A DNA stretch of 64,000 bases from positions 62,001-126,000 of the forward strand of contig CAZGPG010000001.1 of the NCBI GenBank assembly GCA_964527735.1, given 5' to 3'. Below the pieces are notes generated by a model. The model was given only the letters and a program-made list of their open reading frames with translations. It did no database searches and was not told the origin of the DNA. Both the position numbers and the translations under genes were made by a program. Below, piece after piece: positions 34,834 to 42,964 of this stretch (its first letter is position 1; each line of letters opens with the position of its first letter). Source of the DNA: JBEBVQ01 sp964527735. Its GTDB lineage: Bacteria > Bacteroidota > Bacteroidia > Chitinophagales > Chitinophagaceae.

Positions 34834-34903
34834 TGTGACAAATGTGTTGAATGTGGGAAATGTGATAAACACATTCGTCACATTCAACACATTTGTCACA
34901 TTA
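34831..34903. repeat. AATGTG long hairpin including a stop codon
   Basis: TAATGTGACAAATGTGTTGA... (34831-34855) and its exact complement (34879-34903) form a 25-bp perfect stem. The loop holds another AATGTG-type unit able to pair internally. The first three bases are the TAA stop of the M20 gene. It is built from repeated AATGTG units like 10994-11037. Confidence 0.8.
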
Positions 34904-35000
34904 ATAAAATACCCTCATACGCGGTATTTTATTACCACAGGTATATGCCGCTTTAATTTTTTATTAACTTACGCCCTTGTTATAAAATAAAACGTATTTC

Positions 35001-36917
35001 ATGTCACAAAACCCGGCAGTAAAACAGGGACACCCGAAGGGATTATACCTGTTGTATTTCACTGAAATGTGGGAACGTTTCAGCTATTATGGCATGCGTG
35101 CCATTTTTACCCTGTATATGCTGAATGCGTTACTTTTCGATAAGGCATTTGCTTCACAGATCTACGGTAGTTATACAGGTCTTGTTTATCTCACTCCCTT
35201 GCTGGGTGGCTACATTGCCGATAAATACTGGGGCAACCGGCGTTCGATCATCTTTGGCGGATTGCTGATGGCAGCCGGACAGTTTTTCATGTTCCTGAGT
35301 GGAAATGTGTACAGCAATGTAGATTCGGCATCCATGTTTATGTATACCGGTCTTGGTTTCCTGATCTTTGGTAATGGTTTCTTCAAGCCCAATATCTCCA
35401 CGATGGTGGGTCAGCTTTATCCGCCTAACGACCGGCGGGTGGATTCTGCTTTTACCATTTTCTATCAGGGGATCAATATGGGGGCGCTTCTGGCGCCGGT
35501 GGTATGCGGTAGCCTGGGCGAGCGTTATACAGATGCCGGAACGGTAATTCCTGAAGCGTTCAAATGGGGCTTCCTGGCTGCCTGCGTTGGTATGATCATC
35601 AGCCTGATCGCGTTTATTCTGAAGAAAAACAAACTTCTTGTCACCCCCGACGGGCTGCCCGTCGGTATGCCGCCGGCAAAGGTGCAGGAGGCAGGTATAT
35701 CTGCAACGGGCGAGGCAATGGACCAGAAGCCCGCAGCTAAGGTCAGCTTCAAGAAAGTGACCATCGGCATACTCAGCCTTGGAGCGCTTTATTTCCTGTT
35801 CCAGCAGATACTCGAATTTGATGTGATCGGAGCGATCATCTTTGCGAGCTGCATTGTGCTGCCTGGTATGATCGTTACGGAATCTTCGCTCACCCGTGTT
35901 GAAAAAGATCGTATCTGGGTGATATTCATCATTGCATTCTTTGTAATCTTCTTCTGGTCTGCCTTCGAGCAGGCAGGCGCATCGCTTACCTTCTTTGCAC
36001 AGGAGCAGACCGACCGGAACATTCTCGGCTGGAATATGCCGGCGAGTCTGTTCCAGATATTCAATGCGATGTTCATTGTATTGCTGGCTCCGGTAGCCGT
36101 TACCATATGGACTGCACTGGGCAAAAAGGGAAAAGAGCCTTCTTCGCCTGTAAAACAGTCTATGGGGCTTGCTTTCCTCGCGTTGGGTTACTTGTTTATC
36201 GCCTGGGGAGTAAATGATATTGAACCCTGGACAAAGGTGAGCATGGTATGGCTGGTAGGGCTTTACCTGATCCATACGATCGGTGAGCTTTGTCTTTCGC
36301 CTATCGGTTTGTCGATGGTCGTGAAGCTGGCGCCGGTACGTTTTGTTTCCCTGCTGATGGGCGTGTGGTTTCTTTCTACTGCCACGGCCAATAAATTTGC
36401 CGGTGAGCTGAGTGCCCTCTATCCGGAAGAAGTGAAAATAGACCGTATTGTGGAAGCTGATCCTGCGCTTCTGGCGCAGATCAATGCATATCCTATTGAT
36501 ACGGCCGTATGGAGCGCACCGCTGCAAAACAGCACTGTCTTTCCGGTAGCAGATGTGCGGATGGATGATAAGGCGATATCTTCCCTTACTGTAAACGGCG
36601 GTTCGCACGAAGTATCGAATTACCATCTGAAGCTGATGCAGGCGATCAATGCGAAGATAAGTAAAGGGGTAGTGAGCAGTGATGGTCAGTATCTGATCAC
36701 GTCTCGTTTTGATAAAGTGAAGAGAGGAGGGGAGGTCGTTGATCATGAAAGGATTGAGGTGTGGAATCTTAATCCTGAAAAGCCTACATTCCTCGGTATG
36801 CAGATCAACAACCTGTTTGACTTCTTTATGATCTTCGTGTATATGGCCGGTGCTGCCGCAGTCTTGTTGTTTGCCATCCACAAATGGCTGCTGAAGATGA
36901 TGCACGGCATCCGGTAG
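35001..36917 (+). CDS. POT/PTR2-family peptide transporter, long form
   Basis: A 638-residue inner-membrane proton-coupled peptide transporter with the POT signature EMWERFSYY at residues 22-30 and the GNGFFKPNIS block. Compared with the paralogue at 1552 it carries a long hydrophilic segment, about residues 475-595, before the last helix, which probably forms a small extracytoplasmic domain (SSLTVNGGSHEVSNYHLK... and LITSRFDKVKRGGEVV). A -7 box is not obvious. It follows the M20 amidohydrolase, with the AATGTG hairpin between. The extra domain is intact and in frame, so it is not a sequencing artefact. Confidence 0.93.
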   Translation: MSQNPAVKQGHPKGLYLLYFTEMWERFSYYGMRAIFTLYMLNALLFDKAFASQIYGSYTGLVYLTPLLGGYIADKYWGNRRSIIFGGLLMAAGQFFMFLSGNVYSNVDSASMFMYTGLGFLIFGNGFFKPNISTMVGQLYPPNDRRVDSAFTIFYQGINMGALLAPVVCGSLGERYTDAGTVIPEAFKWGFLAACVGMIISLIAFILKKNKLLVTPDGLPVGMPPAKVQEAGISATGEAMDQKPAAKVSFKKVTIGILSLGALYFLFQQILEFDVIGAIIFASCIVLPGMIVTESSLTRVEKDRIWVIFIIAFFVIFFWSAFEQAGASLTFFAQEQTDRNILGWNMPASLFQIFNAMFIVLLAPVAVTIWTALGKKGKEPSSPVKQSMGLAFLALGYLFIAWGVNDIEPWTKVSMVWLVGLYLIHTIGELCLSPIGLSMVVKLAPVRFVSLLMGVWFLSTATANKFAGELSALYPEEVKIDRIVEADPALLAQINAYPIDTAVWSAPLQNSTVFPVADVRMDDKAISSLTVNGGSHEVSNYHLKLMQAINAKISKGVVSSDGQYLITSRFDKVKRGGEVVDHERIEVWNLNPEKPTFLGMQINNLFDFFMIFVYMAGAAAVLLFAIHKWLLKMMHGIR

Positions 36918-37145
36918 TTTGAAGTAGCAGTTATTTAGTTGTAAGTAGCAAGCTGGTATGACTTAGTTGTTGTAACAGTTTGCTACTTTTGTTTAGTAGT
37001 GTTTAATTTTATTATCAGGCCCATTTGCAAAACTAGAGTAATAAGTAAGCCAAAAATGTAAAAACAATTTCTTTCAAGCTATCTAAAAACAACAAACCCC
37101 CAAGCGGTTTCGTTGATTAGTTTAATCTTTAACAAGGAAGAAATT

Positions 37146-38762
37146 ATGCTTACTATCCAAAATCTATCATATACACATCCAGATAGAGAATTGCTGTTCA
37201 GCAATATCAACCTGAATATAAATCCAAGTGAGAAAATTGCCCTTATTGGAAACAACGGAGCGGGAAAATCCACTTTGTTGAAAATTATTGCAGGCACTTT
37301 ACCATTTTCAGACGGAACATTGAAAGTGGAAACTAAACCGTATTATATTCCCCAAATATTCGGGCAATATAACCACCTGACAATTGCAGAGGCTTTGGTA
37401 ATTGACAAAAAGCTGAAAGCACTTCACGAAATATTAGACGGAAACGTTTCGGAAGAAAATTACGATATACTCAATGATGATTGGACAATCGAAGAACGTT
37501 GCCTGGAAACGCTCAATTATTGGCAACTAAGCGATATGGATTTATCGCAAAAAATGGAAGAATTGAGCGGAGGGCAGAAAACAAAGGTGTTTTTGGCAGG
37601 TATCTCTATTCATCATCCCGGATTGGTATTGTTAGACGAGCCGAGTAATCATTTAGATGTTTCAGGCAGGCAGCTTTTGTATGACTTCATTCAGCGCACC
37701 GCACAGACGCTTATTATCGTAAGCCACGACAGAAAATTACTAAACCTTTTAAGTACTGTCTGCGAGTTGAACAAAAACGGAATTAAAGTTTATGGTGGTA
37801 ATTATGCTTTTTACAAAGAACAAAAACAAATTGAAACCAATGCTTTAAGCCAAGACATTCACAGCAAAGAAAAAGCGTTGAAAAAAGCGAAAGAAAAAGA
37901 ACGGGAAACAATAGAACGACAACAAAAATTGGACAGTCGCGGGAAAGGAAAACAAGAAAAGTCGGGTGTTGCCCGAATAATGATGAACACTTTACGAAAC
38001 AATGCAGAAAACAGCTCTGCCAAATTGAAAAGTGTTCACACCGAAAAAATCGGAAACATCAAACAGGAGCTTCAGGACTTGCGTTCCTCTCTTTCAGAAG
38101 CCGACCAAATGAAGTTTGGATTTGACAGCTCAAAACTGCACCAAGGAAAAAAACTTTTCATTGCCAACGACATCAATTTTGGCTACGAAAATGAAAAATA
38201 CTTGTGGAACGAAAACTTAAATTTCCAAATCGTTAGCGGAGAACGAATAGCAATAAAAGGTGCAAACGGTTCGGGAAAAACGACGTTGATAAAAGTGATT
38301 TTGGGAAGTCTCGAACCACAAATCGGAACGGTTTTTATTGCAGAAAACAAATCGGTCTACATTGACCAGGATTATTCTTTGATAGATAACCATCTAAAGA
38401 TTTACGAACAGGCACAACACTTTAATACATCTGCTTTGCAAGAACACGAAATAAAAATCAGGCTAAACCGCTTTTTATTTACCAAAGACGATTGGGACAG
38501 GCCTTGTAATACTTTGAGTGGAGGAGAAAGAATGCGTTTAATGTTGTGTTGTTTAAGCATCGGTAATCAATCGCCTGACATCATTATTTTGGACGAGCCG
38601 ACTAATAATCTTGACATTCAAAATATAGAAATTTTAACCAATGCAATCAATGATTATCAGGGAACACTGCTTGTGATTTCCCACGATGAAACATTTTTGA
38701 ACCAAATCAATATAGAGCGAACAATAGAACTAAACCATATGTATACAAAACTAATCAGGTAA
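37146..38762 (+). CDS. ABC-F family ATPase, probably horizontally acquired
   Basis: A 538-residue soluble protein with two ABC ATPase domains and no membrane part, as in ABC-F factors that act on the ribosome, some protecting it from antibiotics. Walker A motifs GNNGAGKST (residues 35-43) and GANGSGKTT, signatures LSGGQKTK and LSGGERMRL, and Walker B blocks LLDEPSNHLD and ILDEPTNNLD are intact, joined by a charged linker rich in Lys and Glu. ATG 37146 follows AAGGAAG. Base composition differs from its neighbours (22 of 60 G+C at 37861-37920 against 31 of 60 at 36241-36300). A resistance role is plausible but unproven. Confidence 0.9.
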   Translation: MLTIQNLSYTHPDRELLFSNINLNINPSEKIALIGNNGAGKSTLLKIIAGTLPFSDGTLKVETKPYYIPQIFGQYNHLTIAEALVIDKKLKALHEILDGNVSEENYDILNDDWTIEERCLETLNYWQLSDMDLSQKMEELSGGQKTKVFLAGISIHHPGLVLLDEPSNHLDVSGRQLLYDFIQRTAQTLIIVSHDRKLLNLLSTVCELNKNGIKVYGGNYAFYKEQKQIETNALSQDIHSKEKALKKAKEKERETIERQQKLDSRGKGKQEKSGVARIMMNTLRNNAENSSAKLKSVHTEKIGNIKQELQDLRSSLSEADQMKFGFDSSKLHQGKKLFIANDINFGYENEKYLWNENLNFQIVSGERIAIKGANGSGKTTLIKVILGSLEPQIGTVFIAENKSVYIDQDYSLIDNHLKIYEQAQHFNTSALQEHEIKIRLNRFLFTKDDWDRPCNTLSGGERMRLMLCCLSIGNQSPDIIILDEPTNNLDIQNIEILTNAINDYQGTLLVISHDETFLNQINIERTIELNHMYTKLIR

Positions 38763-38869
38763 TTTTGGATTTGAAAAAAATTGTCCTAACGATGTCAGTA
38801 AGATGCAGATGATTGAAATAGAACTTGCATTGCTAACAATCGCCTACACGCTATTAATCATTTTGGGAA

Positions 38870-39799
38870 TTATATCCGATCCGCCTCATAACCCACCTGC
38901 CTGAAATATTGCACATCCTCCAGCAGCCGTTTTTTACTCAGTTGTATCTGTATGAATGCCGCCAGCGATGTGATGGGAGATAAAATGAAAATAGCCACGA
39001 TCAGCAGCCGTTTGAACAGGTTGACCCTGCCGGCACGGTTCAGGTCGCCCGGACCGCCTTTGGCGCGGATGTAACCGGCCCACTTGCGAAAGTTGCCGAT
39101 GCCCCGGCGTTCGAGCAGTACCAGGCCCGGTTTGAGCTGTACGGCCCCCATACGAAGCAATGTTTCCTGTAATTGCCCTAATGTGCCGGATGTAAGATGT
39201 GTGAGTACCGGCTTCCCGAAGCGTGATGTTTCCCGGATATCTTCGTCTTGCACACCAGCTGCCGGTAAAAACCGTGAAGGCTCTTTCTGCCCTTTGAACG
39301 CCCAGCGGATAACGGTAAGCGTGGAGATAATGTTCGGGTTGGAATCGGTCAGGGCGATATTTCCTACAAGTGTGGCGTTGATTGCCACAAGGTCCTCTTT
39401 TATTTTTTCCTGTGCGTGGAGCCACATATTGCGGCTGCCGATAACGGTCAGTACGGGTTTACCTTGTAATAGTCGTTTCGCCTCATCGCTTTTCATGAAT
39501 GAGGTAACGGGCAGCGACGGATTCAGGAACCACGGCTGATAGCCCAGTATGACCAGGTCGTAATGGCAGTCATACAACGTTTCCGGTAAACGCTTCATCG
39601 GGATGGGTATCCGCTTCACCGTTTCCGGCATCGTATCGAAAAAATGATAGGCTTTCCAGGGAAAAGGGAAAGGTATTTCAGGTTCGATTTGTACAAAATC
39701 TATGATCGCATCTGCTTGTATGGGTGCAGTCAGGTGATCAAGAATGTCTTTCAGCTGGCCGGATTGGGAGTAATACAAAACGAGTATGCGTGGCTTCAT
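38870..39799 (-). CDS. darA: DarA-like dialkylresorcinol/flexirubin biosynthesis enzyme
   Basis: A 309-residue protein with a flavodoxin-like start (ILVLYYSQSGQLKDIL, phosphate-loop residues 9-15) and the DarA-type middle (VILGYQPWFLNPSLPVTSF...GKPVLTVIGSRNMW). A hydrophobic segment near the C-terminus (LLIVAIFILSPITSLAAFI) suggests membrane association. DarA acts with the ketosynthase DarB to form the resorcinol ring of dialkylresorcinols and flexirubin pigments. Here darB starts just upstream, with a 20-bp gap, so the two should form an operon. No other flexirubin genes are in the window. The assignment rests on the pairing and recalled family resemblance. Confidence 0.75.
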   Translation of the reverse strand: MKPRILVLYYSQSGQLKDILDHLTAPIQADAIIDFVQIEPEIPFPFPWKAYHFFDTMPETVKRIPIPMKRLPETLYDCHYDLVILGYQPWFLNPSLPVTSFMKSDEAKRLLQGKPVLTVIGSRNMWLHAQEKIKEDLVAINATLVGNIALTDSNPNIISTLTVIRWAFKGQKEPSRFLPAAGVQDEDIRETSRFGKPVLTHLTSGTLGQLQETLLRMGAVQLKPGLVLLERRGIGNFRKWAGYIRAKGGPGDLNRAGRVNLFKRLLIVAIFILSPITSLAAFIQIQLSKKRLLEDVQYFRQVGYEADRI

Positions 39800-39819
39800 A
39801 AGCGCGATTCAGGTCTTTA

Positions 39820-40956
39820 TTATACGGCCGTAAGGTACAGATAAGCGTACGAAAAACGGGCGCTCTCCGGTATCATGACGAGGATACGGTCGCCTTTTTT
39901 CAGCCGTCCGCTATGGAACAACTCTTCCAGCATGAGGTAGGGTGAGGCGCTGCCGACATTACCGACTTCGGGCAGGTTGTAAAACCATTTTTCGGGCGGC
40001 AGCTTCATACCTGCGTTACCGAGATGTTCTTTTATCTGTTCTTTGAAAAATTCGCTCGACATATGCGGGAGGAAATAGTCCACTTCTTCGCTTGCCAGGT
40101 TATGCTTCTGCATTAGCCCCGCCAGATAACGGCCGCCCAACATCACGATATGACGGGACAGCAGCTTGGTATCCTGTTTCAGGGAGAAGACGCTCTGTTC
40201 GTTCCACGTGTCCGTATCAAGGTCGTTCCAGCCGGTAAGGGAATGATCTTCATTTTTTACGGAGCCGGCATACATACATGCTTCCAGTTCATGTGCAAAC
40301 GAAGTGGTTTCAAGCCATTCGATCTTCAGGGAAAGGTTGTTTTCATTAGGTTCATCCTGAAGCAGAGCCGCGCCTGCTCCGTCACTCAGCATCCAGCGAA
40401 GAAAATCTTTTTCGAAAGCGATGTACGGGTTTTCTTCCAGTTTTTTCAGGTTCTCTATTTCCGGGGTAAACCGGGAAGCATGCATCCAGGAGCTCATTTT
40501 TTCAGAACCACAACTTACGGCTACATTGGTAAGGCCCGCTCCCACCGACATATAAGCATACTTCATAGCCTGTATGCTGCTGCAACAGGCGCCGGATGCG
40601 GAGATAAGCTCTACGGGTTTATCCATTCCCAGCAGACCATGTACCATGGCAGCGTGCGAAGGCAATAACTGCTCCGGCGAAGTTGTTCCGGTAGCAATCA
40701 ACTCTACCCGGTTCAAAGGAAATGACTCGTCAAAAAGATTTTTTATAGCGTTAGCTGCGAGTTCGGTATTGGTATGTGTGCTTTTGCCGTCACGGAAGGC
40801 ATAGTATCTCGATTTGATGCCATTGTTCCGCAGTACAATAGCACGGGCTTTGGAAGGTTTATCCCCGACTATGCCTAAAATCTGCTCCATTTCATCATTG
40901 GGGACCGGGTCGTTAGGTAAAAATCTGGATAGACGTGTAATATAAACGGGCCTCAC
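39820..40956 (-). CDS. darB: DarB-like 3-oxoacyl-ACP synthase III (ketosynthase)
   Basis: A thiolase-fold ketosynthase of about 378 residues related to KAS III. The nucleophile Cys region is SASGACCSSIQAMKYA, with the downstream LPHMSSEFF and EVGNVGSASPYLML (His and Asn regions). Beside darA it is best read as the condensing partner that joins two acyl chains to a resorcinol. The start is not ATG: TTG 40983 opens the frame but overlaps a TAATTTTG -7 box, so it would lie at or before the transcription start. GTG 40956 gives MRPVYITRLSRFLPN, a natural family N-terminus, and is preferred. Confidence 0.78.
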   Translation of the reverse strand: MRPVYITRLSRFLPNDPVPNDEMEQILGIVGDKPSKARAIVLRNNGIKSRYYAFRDGKSTHTNTELAANAIKNLFDESFPLNRVELIATGTTSPEQLLPSHAAMVHGLLGMDKPVELISASGACCSSIQAMKYAYMSVGAGLTNVAVSCGSEKMSSWMHASRFTPEIENLKKLEENPYIAFEKDFLRWMLSDGAGAALLQDEPNENNLSLKIEWLETTSFAHELEACMYAGSVKNEDHSLTGWNDLDTDTWNEQSVFSLKQDTKLLSRHIVMLGGRYLAGLMQKHNLASEEVDYFLPHMSSEFFKEQIKEHLGNAGMKLPPEKWFYNLPEVGNVGSASPYLMLEELFHSGRLKKGDRILVMIPESARFSYAYLYLTAV

Positions 40957-40980
40957 TGTCTGGTTTTCTGTTTTAAAGGA

Positions 40981-40988
40981 CAAAATTA
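40981..40988 (-). promoter_or_regulatory. Candidate -7 promoter box of darB-darA
   Basis: The minus strand reads TAATTTTG, a full TAnnTTTG match, about 25 bases before GTG 40956. No -33 TTG is clear. It argues against TTG 40983 as the translation start. Confidence 0.45.
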
Positions 40989-41126
40989 ATCTAAATAGGC
41001 AGCTTTAATAGTAAATTCATGATTCACGATAGTGCGTGATCGCCAAAATACGTATTTCCCGGTATAGTAAAATAAAGATAAATTGATATTATATTTTGAC
41101 TATGAGCTGTTTTATATATTCATAAG

Positions 41127-41154
41127 AAGAGTGCCCCGACGTCGGGGCACTCTT
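41127..41154. terminator. Hairpin terminator downstream of the HtrA gene
   Basis: AAGAGTGCCCCGAC (41127-41140) and GTCGGGGCACTCTT (41141-41154) are perfectly complementary over 14 bp with no spacer, so the real loop would be about four bases. It lies 85 bases past the minus-strand protease stop and before the darB promoter. Flanking T-runs are short. Confidence 0.7.
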
Positions 41155-41239
41155 TACTTAATGTCAAGTTGTTGGTAAAAAGATAGTAAGCGGCTATGAT
41201 ATACTTACTACTTAATATAGTAATTTTCGATTTACTGTT

Positions 41240-42739
41240 TTAATTCCTTTCCGGCGTCATGCTCAGCCCATAGTGGTATTTCCCTTTCTGACCGGGATAG
41301 AAACCTGCGATCTGCAGATTTCCGTATCCTGCCAGCGCTTGCTGCAAGTCGGTGATTGTGCGTATTACTCTGTCATTGACATGAGTAATGACAAACCCTT
41401 TCCGGATCTGGGTCTGGCTGGCCAATGCACCGTCTCCGGGGTCTGTAACGACCACCCCTTCTTTAATGCCCAGCTTGTTTTTCTCCTGCTGTGTCAACGG
41501 GCGGAAGCCGGCGCCCAGCATTCTGGCCGGAGCATCCTTTTTAATGATAGCGGTAGTCCCCTCCAGGTTCTTTAATTCTACCGTTGCCACGTTTACTTTT
41601 CCGTTCCGCACGTATGTCAGGGTGATATGGTCGCCGGGTTTGTACCGGGCGATCTGTTCCAGCAATTCCGGTTCGGTGCGGATATCCGTGCCATTTATTT
41701 TTGTGATGAAATCACCGGTTTTCAGACCGGCTTTTTCAGCGCCGCCGCCGGCCCTCACATTTTCTACAAATACACCGTCGAGATGATCACCGCCTATAGC
41801 ATCCAACTCTTCCCGGTTGAGTGTTTTCCTTTCACGATATTCGATACCGAGATAAGCACGCTGCACGGAGCCGTATTGGATCAGATCATTGGTTACCTTT
41901 CGCACCATATTCGCCGGGATGGCGTATGAATAGCCGGCGTATGAGCCGGTAGGTGAGGCAATAGCCGAGTTGATGCCGATAAGCTGCCCCTTCGTATTGA
42001 CCAATGCGCCCCCGCTATTGCCAGGGTTAACGGCAGCATCTGTCTGAATGAACGACTCGATGGCATGTGCAGATTGCGTGCGGTTGATGCCGAGGGAACG
42101 GCTTTTGGCACTCACAATACCGGCGGTTACAGTGGCATCCAGTGTCAGTGGATAGCCAACAGCAAGTACCCATTGCCCAAGCCGCACATCGTCACTGTTG
42201 CCAAATTCCATGTAGGGAAGGTCTTTCTCTTGTATCTTCAGCAGGGCAATATCGGTAGACGGATCGCTGCCGATAACTTTGGCTTTTGTGGTATAGCGGT
42301 TGTTGAACGTGACTGTCAGTTCGTCAGCGCCTGCGACAACGTGGTTGTTCGTTACGATATACCCGTCTGGAGATATGACAACACCGGAGCCGGCGCCCAT
42401 CTGCGGAGGGATATAATATTGCCGCTGGCCAAAGAAGTCTCCGAAATCATCGCCAAAGAACTGGGCGCGCGGATCTTTGGCCACTACGGTGCGGGCCTTC
42501 TTTGTCGTTTTTACATGCACTACAGCTTGTACCGACGCTTCGGCGGCGGGCTGGAAGTCTATCGGAGGAGCACTTGCAACCCTTCCGCTTTCGTAGCTTG
42601 CAAAGCTGACCGGCATTTGCTGCTGCGCAGTAGTGGTCACTTGCAGCCCGTGCCCGGGTTTTATATGCTCTGTAATGTATAGCGTGAGTAATGAAGTGAC
42701 GGCAGCCGTCAAAATAACCGGAATTATCCTGAATCTCAT
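41240..42739 (-). CDS. HtrA/DegP-type periplasmic serine protease
   Basis: A 499-residue trypsin-like protease and chaperone for misfolded envelope proteins. An N-terminal membrane segment or signal anchor (RIIPVILTAAVTSLLTLYI) comes first. The catalytic triad regions follow: His in VTNNHVVAGADEL, Asp in STDIALLKI and Ser in NPGNSGGALV. Two PDZ-like domains come last (VFVENVRAGGGAEKAGLKTGDFI and EGVVVTDPGDGALASQTQIRKGFVI). ATG 42739 is preferred over a start at 42808, because the longer frame includes a -7 box TAAATTTG (42767-42774). It is monocistronic, ending at the hairpin at 41127. Conserved in most Bacteroidota. Confidence 0.94.
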   Translation of the reverse strand: MRFRIIPVILTAAVTSLLTLYITEHIKPGHGLQVTTTAQQQMPVSFASYESGRVASAPPIDFQPAAEASVQAVVHVKTTKKARTVVAKDPRAQFFGDDFGDFFGQRQYYIPPQMGAGSGVVISPDGYIVTNNHVVAGADELTVTFNNRYTTKAKVIGSDPSTDIALLKIQEKDLPYMEFGNSDDVRLGQWVLAVGYPLTLDATVTAGIVSAKSRSLGINRTQSAHAIESFIQTDAAVNPGNSGGALVNTKGQLIGINSAIASPTGSYAGYSYAIPANMVRKVTNDLIQYGSVQRAYLGIEYRERKTLNREELDAIGGDHLDGVFVENVRAGGGAEKAGLKTGDFITKINGTDIRTEPELLEQIARYKPGDHITLTYVRNGKVNVATVELKNLEGTTAIIKKDAPARMLGAGFRPLTQQEKNKLGIKEGVVVTDPGDGALASQTQIRKGFVITHVNDRVIRTITDLQQALAGYGNLQIAGFYPGQKGKYHYGLSMTPERN

Positions 42740-42766
42740 AGCTGTTTGGTTTTTATCATTATAGAA

Positions 42767-42774
42767 CAAATTTA
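42767..42774 (-). promoter_or_regulatory. -7 promoter box of the HtrA gene
   Basis: The minus strand reads TAAATTTG, matching TAnnTTTG, 27 bases before ATG 42739. It supports the shorter protein start. Confidence 0.5.
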
Positions 42775-42841
42775 TTGCCGATATTCTATATGGAATTGTT
42801 AAAAGCATTGTGGTTTCATTCGTAAACTGTTAAAAAATTAT

Positions 42842-42903
42842 CCGTAGAGACGATGCATGCATCGTTTCCACGTGCATAGACGATGCATGCATCGTCTCTA
42901 CGG
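42842..42903. repeat. GTAGAGACG palindrome, double copy
   Basis: CCGTAGAGACGATGCATG... (from 42842) and ...CATGCATCGTCTCTACGG (to 42903) form an inverted pair, with an inner slightly diverged copy between them. Each half holds the self-complementary core ACGATGCATGCATCGT. It lies between the divergent HtrA and PBP2 genes. Confidence 0.75.
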
Positions 42904-42923
42904 GTAAAATCCTTTTTTTGATA

Positions 42924-42931
42924 TAGGTTTG
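42924..42931 (+). promoter_or_regulatory. Candidate -7 box of the PBP2-RodA operon
   Basis: TAGGTTTG matches TAnnTTTG, 33 bases before the ATG at 42965. No normally spaced -33 element was found. Confidence 0.4.
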
Positions 42932-42964
42932 TACCAATTTCCATTATCATAACCTGTTTCGCCC

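Noticed and set aside
35154..36905. A 583-codon open frame on the minus strand opposite the second POT transporter, and similar long antisense frames at 33529-34728 and 20850-21794
   Set aside because: They lie fully opposite well-supported genes, have no recognisable domains or signal peptides, and are biased in composition as expected from antisense reading of G+C-rich codons.
38780..38850. CCTAAC and GCTAACAATCGCC motifs after the ABC-F gene, resembling integron attC ends
   Set aside because: No matching inverse core site or integrase was found, and the spacing does not give an attC stem.
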